The position numbers were made by a program, and so were the translations under genes. A DNA stretch of 16,839 nt from Clostridium sp. CAG:575 (GTDB lineage: Bacteria > Bacillota > Clostridia > TANB77 > CAG-508), in the NCBI GenBank assembly GCA_000435535.1, contig FR884457.1:1-16839 (forward strand), written 5' to 3'. Under the pieces are notes generated by a model. It saw only the letters and a program-made list of their open reading frames with translations. It was not told where the DNA came from and did not search any database. Positions 7,265-16,370 of the stretch are shown here, piece by piece (within the stretch, counting starts at the first letter, position 1; each line of letters opens with the position of its first letter).

Positions 7265-7322
7265 GAATGTCCCTTTTTCCCTTCTAGGAGGGAATCTGAA
7301 GGAACGTCCCCTTTTCCCTCTT
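7265..7322. repeat. GC-rich tandem direct repeat between polC and the HD gene
   Basis: Two direct copies of a GTCCC-T/C-TTTTCCC word, GAATGTCCCTTTTTCCCTTCT (plus strand from 7265) and a variant GAACGTCCCCTTTTCCCTC (from 7302), lie 37 bp apart. The second runs into the polC stop codon. TTCCCT occurs at 7277-7282 and 7314-7319, with its complement AGGGAA at 7289-7294 between them. That middle element can therefore pair with either neighbour and form alternative hairpins. The patch is much richer in GC than its surroundings. From memory, GGAACGTCCC-type words recur as REP-like elements linked to RAYT (IS200-like) transposases. This is a suggestion, not a proven assignment. Confidence 0.55.
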
Positions 7323-10300
7323 AGCCAAATAGGCTTAGTTGGTTGCTTTGGCTCATTCCTTCTAAGCATCCAAATTCTTTAAGTAAATCAGCTCCTGAGG
7401 CACCAATTTTTGCTCTTATTTTTAGGTCGTCTATTGACATGAATTTACCATCTTTTCTTGCTTCTACTATTCCTTGTGCTGCGACTGTTCCAAATCCTGG
7501 TATGCTGTTTAATGGTGGTCTTAGTTTGTTATCTTGTATTTTGAATTTTGTTGCTTCTGATTCATATAGGTCTATTGGTAAAAATTCTAGTCCTCTTTCA
7601 TACATTTCTAGCACTATTTCTAAGTCGTCGTACATGTCTAGTTCTGCTTTTGTTGCTTCTTTTTTCTGATTTTTCATTTCAATTTCTTTCATTTTGTTTT
7701 TTGCTTTTTCTTTTCCAAATATCATACAGCTTGCATCAAATGCTTTTGCTCTTATTGAGTAATATGCTGCATAATATGCTAGTGGGATATGTACTTTAAA
7801 CCATGCTATTCTGAAAGCATTTGTTACATATGCTGCTGCATGGGCTTTTGGGAACATGTATTTTATTTTTTCACAAGATTTTATATACCAGTCTGGTACA
7901 TCATGTTCTTTCATTAGTGGAATATATTCATCTTTCCATTTTGGTTCTTTTCCTTTTGCTACTTTTCCCTTACGTACTGATTCCATTATTTTGAAAGCTT
8001 TATCTGGTGGTAGTCCTTTTTTTATTAAATATATCATGATATCATCACGACAACATATTGCTTCTTGCAAAGTTACTATTCCTTGCTCGATTAAGCTTTG
8101 GGCATTTCCTAACCATACATCTGTACCATGTGATAGTCCTGATAAACGAATTAATTCGTCAAATGTTGTTGGCTTTGTGTCTAAAAGCATCCCTCTTGCA
8201 AATTTTGTTCCATATTCTGGTATTCCATATGTTCCGACTTCTGAGTGTATTTGTTCTGGTGTTACTCCTAGCGCATCGGTTGAATTGAAAATTGACATTG
8301 TTTCTTTATCATCAAGTGGAATTTCTGTTGGAGCTATTCCTGTTAAGTCTTGTAACATACGTATTACTGTCGGATCGTCGTGGCCTAGTATATCTAGTTT
8401 TAATAGGTTTCCATCTATTGAGTGATAATCAAAGTGTGTTGTTATAATATCTGAGTTTGGGTCATCTGCTGGGTGTTGCACTGGAGTAAATTCATAGATT
8501 TCTCTTCCTTTTGGTACAACTATAATTCCACCTGGATGTTGTCCTGTTGTTTTTTTAATTCCTGTACAACCTACTGATAATCTTTGGATTTCTGCTCTGT
8601 TCATTGGAATTCCTCTGTCTTCATAATAGCCTTTTACATATCCATATGCTGTTTTGTCTGCTACTGTACCAACTGTTCCAGCTTTAAATGTTGTCCCTTT
8701 TCCAAAGATTACTTCTGTATATTTATGTGCTTTTGCTTGATATTCTCCTGAGAAGTTCAAGTCTATATCTGGTTCTTTATCTCCATTAAATCCTAAGAAT
8801 GTTTCAAATGGTATATCCATTCCGTCTTTTGCCAATTTGTGTCCACATTTTGGACAGTCTTTATCTGGTAAGTCAAATCCGTTTCCAACTCCATAATCTT
8901 CAAATTCTGAATATTTACAATTTGGACATCTATAGTGTGGTTGTAATGAGTTAACTTCTGTAATACCTGTCATGAATGCAACTAATGATGACCCTACTGA
9001 TCCTCTTGAACCTACTATATATCCATCTTCATTTGATTTCCATACCAGTTTTTGTGCTATTATGTACATAACTGAGTATCCATTGCTTATTATTGAGTTT
9101 AACTCTTTATCCAGTCTAGTTTGAACTATTTCTGGTAATGGATCTCCATATAGTTCATGTGCTTTTTTATATGCTATATTTTTTATGTCTTCTTCACAAC
9201 CAGGAATGTGTGGTGGACATTTTTCTGGTGATATTGGGCTTATTTGTTCACACATATCTGATATTAAATTTGTGTTTGTTACTACTACTTCATATGCTTT
9301 TTCTTCGCCTAAATAGCTGAATTCTTCTAGCATTTCTTCTGTTGTTCTTAAATATAGTGGTGCTTGATTATCTGCATCTTCGTATTTTTGACCCGCTTCT
9401 AAAATTCTTCTATATATTTCATCTTGTGGATCCATAAAGTGAACATCACATGTTGCTACTACTGGTTTATGTAATTTTTCTCCTAATGCAACTATTTTTC
9501 TGTTTATGTCTCTTAGGTCTTCTTCATCTCTCATTATTCCATTTCTTATTAAGAATTGATTATTTCCAATTGGTTGAATTTCTAAATAATCATAATCATT
9601 TGCAATTGCTTCTATTTCTTCATCTGGTCTACCTTGTTCTATTGCTTGATATAATTCTCCTGCTTCACAGGCACTTCCTAATATTAGTCCTTCTGAATAT
9701 TTTTTATACAAGCTTTTTAATATTCTAGGTTTTCTGTAAAAATAATTTACATGTGATAATGATATCAATTTATATAAATTTCTTAGCCCTACATAGTTTT
9801 TTGCTAAAATAATTGCATGATATGTTTTTAATTTTTTATATTCTTCTTTTTTAGCTTCTTGATCTGCTGCAACTTGGTCAATATCTTCTAATTTTTTAGC
9901 TCCTCTTTCTTTTAACATGTCCATCATAACATTAAATACTTTTACAGTTGTATCAACATCATCTAATGCTCTGTGTGCTACTTCTACTTTTATTCCTAAA
10001 TTTTCTGCTATTTTTCCTAGTTTGTATTTTTTGTAATCTGGAAATAAATCTTTTGCTAAGCTTAGAGTATCTAAATAAGAGTAATTGAAGTCATATCCTA
10101 AAGCTTTTGCATTTTGTTTTAAAAATCCAACATCAAAATTTGCATTATGTGCTACAATTACAGTTTCTTTTTGGTCTCCTAAAAATTCTAAAACTTTTGG
10201 AAAAATCTTATCTATTGTTTCTGCATCTTTTACCATATCATCTGTTATATTTGTAACTTCTGATACTCTTTCTGGAATATGTCTTTCTGGATTTACAAAA

Positions 10301-12186
10301 CAACTAAATTCGTCTATAACTTCTTTATTTTTGACTTTCATTATTCCTATTTCTGTAATTTTATCGTTTGAAGCTGAAAATCCAGTTGTTTCTAAGTCAA
10401 GTACACAATATGTTGTATCTATATCTTGACCTTTTCCATCATATATTGATTTTGTGTTATCTGGTGCTAAGTATGCCTCTACACCATAAATAATTTTTAT
10501 ATCTGGGTTATCGTCTCCAACTAAGTGATATGCTTCTGGGAATGCTTGTGCAACTCCATGGTCTGTAATAGCTATTGATTTCATTCCCCATTTCATTGCT
10601 CTTTTAATTAAATCTGTTGCTGATGTTACTGCATCCATTTGACTCATTTTGGTGTGCATATGTAATTCTACTCTTTTTACTTCGCTATTGTCTTGTCTTA
10701 TTACTTTTTTTACACCTTCTGATTCTACAATTGTATTTGCCATTACTGTAAGTTCATTAGAGAATGAATCCATTTGTGCATTTCCTTCTATCTTTACACC
10801 TTTTACACTTCCCATTCTTTTAATGATTTTCTTTGCTTTATCTTTTTCCAAAAATGCTTTACATGTTAATGTACTTGTACCATCATATAAGTCAAAGCTT
10901 AATAATGTTTTTCCATTTTTTAATGTTTTATCTTCCATGTAAATTATTTCACCATCTAATGAAACGGTTCCATCTTCTGAACTTAATTCTGTTATTTTTG
11001 TTAGTGGTGCTGTAATATTCATATTTCTACCTAAGATTAATGGAGTGTCTTCTTCAGCTTCTTCTGGCATTTCTGGTATGTCTGTTTCTGTTTCTATAAT
11101 AGTATTTGCTATTACTGTAACATCTCCTGCATATGTGTCTAATCCTGCTTTTCCTGTAATTTTTATAGCTTTTGCATTTTTTATTTTTTCTGTTATCTCA
11201 TTTCCTTCTTTGATGTCTTTTGCAAAAGATTTACATGTCATTACCCCTGTTCCATCATAAAGTTCAAAAATTATCATTCCTTTACCAGATTTTGTTTCTC
11301 TACATTCACATGTTAAAATTCTTCCTTCTAAAGTTGCTCTTCCGTCATTTGCAGTAATATCTTTTATTTTTATTAATTTTTCTTTTGCTCTTGATTTTTT
11401 TCCCATAATATATGTTTCTTCTACTTCTTCATTTACAATATCTCCTGGCATTTCTCCCATTTCTTCTGGTGGAATATACATGTCTCCATCTTGTGGTGGC
11501 ATATAATCTGGGTCATTATATTCTGGAACAGAATTTGCATTTTGTTGATTTTGAGCTTGTTTATTATATTGAATATTTGAATTATTATGTTGTCCATTTA
11601 TTTGATTTTGTAGTTCTTCCATTGACACTGAAACAGATTGTTCTATTGCTTTTTCTTCCATTTCTTTCAAATTTTTTTCATATTCTAATTCATCTTGTTT
11701 TTCAAACACTTCTTCTAATTCAATTTTATATTTTTTTCCTAATAGTTTTTCTATTACATTTTCAAGTTCGATATCTGTTTTTCTTGTACGTAAAAAATCT
11801 GCTCCTTTAATGTGCATTTTTACATGGATTGTATTGCCTTCAACCTCTATTTTACTTTTTAATAGTAGCATTGGTTTCATTAATGGGTATTTATGTGCCA
11901 TATAACAAATTACATTTCTCCATTCATCTTCTATTGACCTTATTTTTACATTATCTGTATATTGGATTTTCATGTCTATATGTGAAAAAGAAAATCTTTC
12001 TATTAGGAATTTTTCAAAATACCATATTTCTTTTATTTCTATATACTCGTCTGTGTGTAAAATAATCCCTAGGGTGTTATTTTTTTTGTTTACATTTAGT
12101 GCTGTTACATATGCTTCTTGTATATTTGCTCTTGTTTCGTAATCTTTGAATATATCTTTTAATTTTCTTTGTTGATTTTCTGACAT
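7321..12186 (-). CDS. polC: DNA polymerase III alpha subunit, PolC type, with tandem OB domains
   Basis: PolC is the replicative DNA polymerase of low-GC Firmicutes, with built-in proofreading. In order: N-terminal region (1-165); Gln/Asn-rich and acidic linkers (190-260); OB domain 1 (~270-365); OB domain 2 (~393-490), clearly similar to the first; PHP domain first half (HMHT 509-512, TDHG 541-544); inserted DEDDh 3'-5' exonuclease (Asp597/Glu599, Asp685, His738, Asp743); PHP second half; a zinc-binding Cys set (1087, 1090, 1111, 1114); polymerase palm with PDIDLNFSG (catalytic Asp1140, Asp1142) and Asp1265 in LKLDILG; helix-hairpin-helix near 1560-1575; and a C-terminal beta-clamp motif QLSLF (1616-1620). 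At 1621 aa it is about 180 longer than Bacillus PolC (~1440). The extra OB copy and linkers account for most of this. The start has GGAG about 12 bases upstream and AAAAGG directly before the ATG. All catalytic residues are intact. Confidence 0.97.
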   Translation of the reverse strand: MSENQQRKLKDIFKDYETRANIQEAYVTALNVNKKNNTLGIILHTDEYIEIKEIWYFEKFLIERFSFSHIDMKIQYTDNVKIRSIEDEWRNVICYMAHKYPLMKPMLLLKSKIEVEGNTIHVKMHIKGADFLRTRKTDIELENVIEKLLGKKYKIELEEVFEKQDELEYEKNLKEMEEKAIEQSVSVSMEELQNQINGQHNNSNIQYNKQAQNQQNANSVPEYNDPDYMPPQDGDMYIPPEEMGEMPGDIVNEEVEETYIMGKKSRAKEKLIKIKDITANDGRATLEGRILTCECRETKSGKGMIIFELYDGTGVMTCKSFAKDIKEGNEITEKIKNAKAIKITGKAGLDTYAGDVTVIANTIIETETDIPEMPEEAEEDTPLILGRNMNITAPLTKITELSSEDGTVSLDGEIIYMEDKTLKNGKTLLSFDLYDGTSTLTCKAFLEKDKAKKIIKRMGSVKGVKIEGNAQMDSFSNELTVMANTIVESEGVKKVIRQDNSEVKRVELHMHTKMSQMDAVTSATDLIKRAMKWGMKSIAITDHGVAQAFPEAYHLVGDDNPDIKIIYGVEAYLAPDNTKSIYDGKGQDIDTTYCVLDLETTGFSASNDKITEIGIMKVKNKEVIDEFSCFVNPERHIPERVSEVTNITDDMVKDAETIDKIFPKVLEFLGDQKETVIVAHNANFDVGFLKQNAKALGYDFNYSYLDTLSLAKDLFPDYKKYKLGKIAENLGIKVEVAHRALDDVDTTVKVFNVMMDMLKERGAKKLEDIDQVAADQEAKKEEYKKLKTYHAIILAKNYVGLRNLYKLISLSHVNYFYRKPRILKSLYKKYSEGLILGSACEAGELYQAIEQGRPDEEIEAIANDYDYLEIQPIGNNQFLIRNGIMRDEEDLRDINRKIVALGEKLHKPVVATCDVHFMDPQDEIYRRILEAGQKYEDADNQAPLYLRTTEEMLEEFSYLGEEKAYEVVVTNTNLISDMCEQISPISPEKCPPHIPGCEEDIKNIAYKKAHELYGDPLPEIVQTRLDKELNSIISNGYSVMYIIAQKLVWKSNEDGYIVGSRGSVGSSLVAFMTGITEVNSLQPHYRCPNCKYSEFEDYGVGNGFDLPDKDCPKCGHKLAKDGMDIPFETFLGFNGDKEPDIDLNFSGEYQAKAHKYTEVIFGKGTTFKAGTVGTVADKTAYGYVKGYYEDRGIPMNRAEIQRLSVGCTGIKKTTGQHPGGIIVVPKGREIYEFTPVQHPADDPNSDIITTHFDYHSIDGNLLKLDILGHDDPTVIRMLQDLTGIAPTEIPLDDKETMSIFNSTDALGVTPEQIHSEVGTYGIPEYGTKFARGMLLDTKPTTFDELIRLSGLSHGTDVWLGNAQSLIEQGIVTLQEAICCRDDIMIYLIKKGLPPDKAFKIMESVRKGKVAKGKEPKWKDEYIPLMKEHDVPDWYIKSCEKIKYMFPKAHAAAYVTNAFRIAWFKVHIPLAYYAAYYSIRAKAFDASCMIFGKEKAKNKMKEIEMKNQKKEATKAELDMYDDLEIVLEMYERGLEFLPIDLYESEATKFKIQDNKLRPPLNSIPGFGTVAAQGIVEARKDGKFMSIDDLKIRAKIGASGADLLKEFGCLEGMSQSNQLSLFG

Positions 12187-12282
12187 CCTTTTGTTCCACT
12201 CCGTTTCATTTTTTGTCTACTATATCATCTTTTCTTGTCGTATTTTATCATATTTATGTTTTAGATTAAAGCGAACAAAGAA

Positions 12283-12320
12283 AAAAATGTAAAAATTATA
12301 ACTATAATTTTTACATTTTT
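12283..12320 (-). terminator. Terminator of the DUF5050-like gene
   Basis: A perfect 17-bp inverted repeat (12283-12299 and 12304-12320) with a 4-base loop, ending in T-runs on the minus strand. It begins 33 bases after the stop codon of the gene at 12354 and before the polC leader, so it separates polC transcription from that gene. The T-rich ends allow it to act in either direction. Confidence 0.8.
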
Positions 12321-12353
12321 CTTGTTTTAATATTAAATATGCTTTTGATTTTA

Positions 12354-13505
12354 TTATTCTAAATTACATTTTTCAATTTTATTTTCAGCTGTATTTATTA
12401 AGTATCCATAACCACCTAAATAATAGTTACAATTCTTATAATTATTTTCTTCTAGTGATTTTCCATCTTGTAAGCTAATAACACTTGTATTATTTTGTTG
12501 GTCTGCAATATATACTTTTTGATTTAAAATATAATTCAAATTACTTGTTGATGGAATAATTTTTCCATATTCTATAATTTTTCCATTTTCATCTATTTCA
12601 AATAAAGTAAGTTCTTTTTCAATTGTTCCATCATCAAGTCTTTTGCTAATATTTAAATAATATTTACCTTTAAAATTATATGTTTTGCCTGCATATCCTA
12701 TAATATTATCTTCTTTTGTCTCTAAGTTTAATAAGTGTTTTGCTTCTTGTTCAGCATAATCAACATATATTATATATTTTTCAGAAGCCCCAATTACAAA
12801 TTTTCTGCCTTTAGCTAAATTGATTTTATTTGTTCCGTCTAAGTCTATTTGATACATTTCTCTTGTTTGAGTTGTATAATAAATTTTTCCATTTGAAATA
12901 AAGAAATCATTTTTTATATTTTGTGCTAATTCAATTAAATTGCTACCGTCTTTATCCATAACACACAATGTACCTTGTGGATTTTTGTTATAGTCATCAT
13001 ATCCTATTTGTTTTACAAAATAGATTTTATCATCTGTTATATATAATTGTAATGAAGAATTTTCACTTATTTTTTGTGTATTTCCTTGTAAGTCTACTTT
13101 ATAAATTCCCTTATCATTATAGTAATTTGGCATGTAGTAAATAGAAGTACCATCAAAATACATTTTTTCTAATCCATTTTCTATTGTTGCTAATTTTGTA
13201 AATTGGTTATCATTTTCTTTTTGAATATAAATTCCTTTGTCTGAATCTTGATAATAAATTATTGTTCCTTCTATTTTACAAAATGTATTTCCACTTTGCA
13301 TGCTTTTTGTTTTTTCTTCTAATTTATTAGTTTCTGTATTTTTATTACTATTATTTGCCACTTCTTCTTTTTCTATATTTTGTTGTTTTTCTATGCTACT
13401 TGTATCTTTTGTTTTTTGTGGATTTATTATTGTCATTACTAATGCTATAATTAATAATATAAATAATATAATTGATAAAATAATTTCAGTTCTTTTTTCT
13501 TTCAT
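12354..13505 (-). CDS. Membrane-anchored DUF5050-like beta-repeat protein, 383 aa
   Basis: The N-terminus has a basic start (MKEKR) and one strongly hydrophobic segment at ~8-27, then a disordered Asn/Lys/Glu/Thr-rich linker (~30-72). The rest (~73-383) consists of repeated short beta units of the type G-x-IYYxxxxx-G-IYxxDxxG-xxxxI (for example TSIYYMPNYYNDKGIYKVDLQG, given here as a pattern, then DKIYFV, GTLCVMDKDGSN, GKIYYTTQTREMYQIDLDG). This is the layout of DUF5050 domains, which are predicted to form beta-propeller-like folds and are common on the outer face of the Clostridia membrane. No catalytic motif is seen; a binding or sensing role is only inference. GAAAGGA lies about 11 bases before the ATG. 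It is 113 bases downstream of the ABC transporter gene with no terminator between, so read-through is possible. Confidence 0.85.
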   Translation of the reverse strand: MKEKRTEIILSIILFILLIIALVMTIINPQKTKDTSSIEKQQNIEKEEVANNSNKNTETNKLEEKTKSMQSGNTFCKIEGTIIYYQDSDKGIYIQKENDNQFTKLATIENGLEKMYFDGTSIYYMPNYYNDKGIYKVDLQGNTQKISENSSLQLYITDDKIYFVKQIGYDDYNKNPQGTLCVMDKDGSNLIELAQNIKNDFFISNGKIYYTTQTREMYQIDLDGTNKINLAKGRKFVIGASEKYIIYVDYAEQEAKHLLNLETKEDNIIGYAGKTYNFKGKYYLNISKRLDDGTIEKELTLFEIDENGKIIEYGKIIPSTSNLNYILNQKVYIADQQNNTSVISLQDGKSLEENNYKNCNYYLGGYGYLINTAENKIEKCNLE

Positions 13506-13618
13506 ACTAATATCATTCCTTTCTCATTCATTCAAAGGTTTATATTGTTATAACAAAGTGTGGATTTCAAAATATTTTAATAAGTACAAAAATTATTAAT
13601 ATCCGCTTTTGTTCTTAA

Positions 13619-16219
13619 TTACTCAGTTCTTAAAGCTTCAACTGGGTCTTTTTTACTTGCCATTTTCGCTGGTATTAAGCCTGCAATTATTGTTAAAAAC
13701 ATACTTATTAATACTAGAATAATAGCAGCTTTTGGTGGTACCATTGCATGTATTGTTACTCCTGATAAAGCATATACAATTGCATTAATTGGTATTGTTA
13801 ATAACATTGTAATTCCAATTCCTATTATTCCTGAAATAAATCCAACAATAAATGTTTCAGCATTAAATACTCGTGCAATATCTTTTTTTGATGCTCCTAT
13901 TGCTCTTAAAATTCCTATTTCTTTTGTTCTTTCTAATACAGATATATATGTTATAATTCCTATCATTATTGATGAAACTATTAATGAAATGGCAACAAAT
14001 GCAATTAATACATAGCTAATTGTGTTTATAATTTGGCTAACAGATTTCATCATTACACCTACTAAATCTGTATAAGTAATAACATTCTCTTCTTTTCCTT
14101 CATCTTTCTGTTTTTGATTGTAATTTTCAATTGCTTCTGTAATTTTATCTTTAGATTCAAAATCTTTTGGATAAATACTAATTTGTGTTGGTGTATCTAT
14201 GTCAACAGCTCCTAATTTTTTAAGATTTCCTTCATAATTTGAATCTTTATTAGATGAATATGTTTCCATCATTTTAGCAATTTCTTCACTGCTTAATTTA
14301 CTCATTGCTATTTTTTGTTCATTTGATAAATTATTGTAATCAAATTTTTCATTTTCATCTGTTGGGAATTGAAGTCCTGTAAATACATTTGTTTTTGGAT
14401 TTTCTTTTTGTTCTTTTACTATTTGTGTCTCATTAGATTTTGTAATTACATATTCTTTTAAGTCTTTTGTATAGCCAATTCCACTTGTTACAGATGATGC
14501 AACACTTTCTTTATTTTGTTTTATTATCCCTACAACTTTTATACTTTCTGCTTGTGCGATTTTTTCTTTCATGTATTTGTCATCATCACTTTTATCAATC
14601 CATAGTCCATTTTCTTTTTTATAATAGTCTGAATTTAATATTAGTTTATATGATAAATTTAATAATTCATCATATGTGTATGATGTTTTTTCATCTTTAT
14701 CTTCGATTTTTTCTCCATTTTCTATTGCTTTCCATTTTTGTTTTAGTTCACTTTGGTCTTTTAATCCTAAAGAATACAATGTATAATCGTCAATTTTTCC
14801 ATCTTCTTTTACTATTAAAACAACCTCATTATATGCTTTTGGCCAGCTTCCTTTTACTAAATCATATTGAGTCTCTAATAATTGTTCATTGTCTAACAAT
14901 TCAACCCATATGTCTGTATTTGTCATCATTGAACTTCCAAACATTGAAGCAACTGATGAATTGTTTTGAGCTTCTATCATTTCTCCCATTCCAAATGAAT
15001 TCATTACTGTACTTGGATTTACTCTAACAATTCCATTTTCTGTATCTTCTTTATATAAATTCAAATTTAGGTCATATCCATATCTAATACTGTTACTATT
15101 ATTTTTTAGTTCGTTATCTTCTTGTTCTAAATATTTTTTTAGTTCTCCCAAATTATTACTTTGTTTTTTATTTGAAAGTGTTTTCATCATTTCACTCATA
15201 ACATCTGCTGAATATACTTTGCCTTCTTCTGTATTTTCATCACTTTCTGTTTCTCCCATCATAGATTGCAACATACTTGCCATATCTATTGAAGTTTCTT
15301 CGACTGTTATTGGATATGATGATAAAGTATCTTCTTCTACTTTTTTGATATAATTTTGTACACCTGTTGAGATTGCTAATATTAATGCAATTCCTATAAT
15401 TCCAATACTTCCTGCAAATGATGTTAATATGGTTCTGCCTTTTTTTGTCATTAAATTATTTAAACTTAAATGTAAGGCTGTTAGAAATTTCATTGATGTT
15501 CTTCCAGTTTTAGCAATGCTTTCATCTTCTTTGTCTTTTTCTGTGTATGGATTTGAATCATCTGTTATTACACCATCTAATATTTTAACTATTCTTGTTG
15601 AATATTTTTCTGCTAATTCTGGATTATGTGTAACCATTATAATTAGCTTATCTTTTGATATTTCTTTTAGTATTTCCATTATTTGAACACTAGTTTTTGT
15701 ATCTAATGCTCCAGTTGGTTCATCTGCTAAAATTATATCTGGATTATTTACTAAAGCTCTTGCAATTGCAACTCTTTGCATCTGTCCTCCAGATAATTGA
15801 TTTGGTTTTTTATGTATGTGTTCTCCTAGTCCTACATCTTGTAATGCTTTTATTGCTCTTTCTTTTCTTTCTTTCTTTGAAACACCTGATATTGTAAGTG
15901 CTAATTCTACATTTGATAAAATAGATTGATGTGGTATTAAATTATAACTTTGGAATACAAATCCTACTGAATAATTACGATATGCGTCCCAATCTTTGTC
16001 TTTAAATTTTTTTGTTGATTTTCCATTTATTATTAAATCTCCTGATGTGTATCTATCTAGTCCTCCAATGATATTTAATAATGTTGTTTTTCCACAACCA
16101 CTTTGTCCTAATATTGATACAAATTCACTTTTTCTGAATTCAATGCTTATCTCTTTTAATGCTTGAACTGTTGTATCTCCGGACTTATAGTCTTTTTTTA
16201 TTTTTTCTAATTTTAACAT
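13619..16219 (-). CDS. ABC transporter with fused ATPase and FtsX/MacB-type permease, 866 aa
   Basis: The N-terminal ATPase has Walker A GQSGCGKT (38-45), Q-loop Gln90, signature LSGGQMQ (142-148), Walker B ILADEP (163-168) and switch His198. It belongs to the LolD/MacB/FtsE class (LADEPTGALD). The permease follows in the same chain: TM1 ~264-287, a large extracytoplasmic domain ~290-730, then three segments at ~734-761, 789-817 and 831-851, ending in the typical P-V-E-A-L-R. This is the type VII ABC topology, which usually works as a dimer in mechanotransmission or export of peptides, lipoproteins or toxic compounds. The substrate is unknown. The outer domain (~440 aa) is larger than in MacB and has Met-rich patches. 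I start at 16219 (MLKLEKIKKDY), with AAAGGA 7 bases upstream, not at the in-frame ATG 12 codons earlier, which lies very close to the -10 box at 16256-16261. No separate membrane-fusion partner is in the window. Confidence 0.93.
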   Translation of the reverse strand: MLKLEKIKKDYKSGDTTVQALKEISIEFRKSEFVSILGQSGCGKTTLLNIIGGLDRYTSGDLIINGKSTKKFKDKDWDAYRNYSVGFVFQSYNLIPHQSILSNVELALTISGVSKKERKERAIKALQDVGLGEHIHKKPNQLSGGQMQRVAIARALVNNPDIILADEPTGALDTKTSVQIMEILKEISKDKLIIMVTHNPELAEKYSTRIVKILDGVITDDSNPYTEKDKEDESIAKTGRTSMKFLTALHLSLNNLMTKKGRTILTSFAGSIGIIGIALILAISTGVQNYIKKVEEDTLSSYPITVEETSIDMASMLQSMMGETESDENTEEGKVYSADVMSEMMKTLSNKKQSNNLGELKKYLEQEDNELKNNSNSIRYGYDLNLNLYKEDTENGIVRVNPSTVMNSFGMGEMIEAQNNSSVASMFGSSMMTNTDIWVELLDNEQLLETQYDLVKGSWPKAYNEVVLIVKEDGKIDDYTLYSLGLKDQSELKQKWKAIENGEKIEDKDEKTSYTYDELLNLSYKLILNSDYYKKENGLWIDKSDDDKYMKEKIAQAESIKVVGIIKQNKESVASSVTSGIGYTKDLKEYVITKSNETQIVKEQKENPKTNVFTGLQFPTDENEKFDYNNLSNEQKIAMSKLSSEEIAKMMETYSSNKDSNYEGNLKKLGAVDIDTPTQISIYPKDFESKDKITEAIENYNQKQKDEGKEENVITYTDLVGVMMKSVSQIINTISYVLIAFVAISLIVSSIMIGIITYISVLERTKEIGILRAIGASKKDIARVFNAETFIVGFISGIIGIGITMLLTIPINAIVYALSGVTIHAMVPPKAAIILVLISMFLTIIAGLIPAKMASKKDPVEALRTE

Positions 16220-16255
16220 ATTTTTTCCTTTCGTTTTTTGCTTATCTCTTAGCAA

Positions 16256-16284
16256 ATTATACTAATTTTTCTTTTGTAAATCAA
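16256..16284 (-). promoter_or_regulatory. Sigma-A-type promoter for the ABC transporter
   Basis: On the minus strand: -35 TTGATT (16279-16284), exactly 17 bases, and a perfect -10 TATAAT (16256-16261). Transcription should start near 16249, giving a leader of about 30 bases and supporting the ATG at 16219 as the start codon. No clean promoter for the divergent plus-strand gene could be picked out in the same interval. Confidence 0.8.
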
Positions 16285-16370
16285 GCTAAATTTTATAATA
16301 ATTGTAATATTTTATATATTATTTGCGAATAATATTAGTGCAAAATTTTATATTATTTAAGGAGGTTATA

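Noticed and set aside
7244..7369. N-terminal extension of the HD protein into the repeat and the polC 3' end
   Set aside because: The residues are Arg/Pro-rich translation of the repeat, there is no ribosome binding site, and an ideal one precedes 7243.
7856..8425. Long plus-strand ORFs opposite polC and other minus-strand genes
   Set aside because: They lie wholly opposite well-supported genes, lack ribosome binding sites, and show the Leu/Phe/Ser-rich composition expected of antisense frames in AT-rich DNA.
13545..13556. Perfect 12-bp palindrome TTGTTATAACAA upstream of the DUF5050-like gene, possibly an operator
   Set aside because: It is short and made almost wholly of A/T, with no regulator gene nearby and no second site, so chance cannot be excluded.
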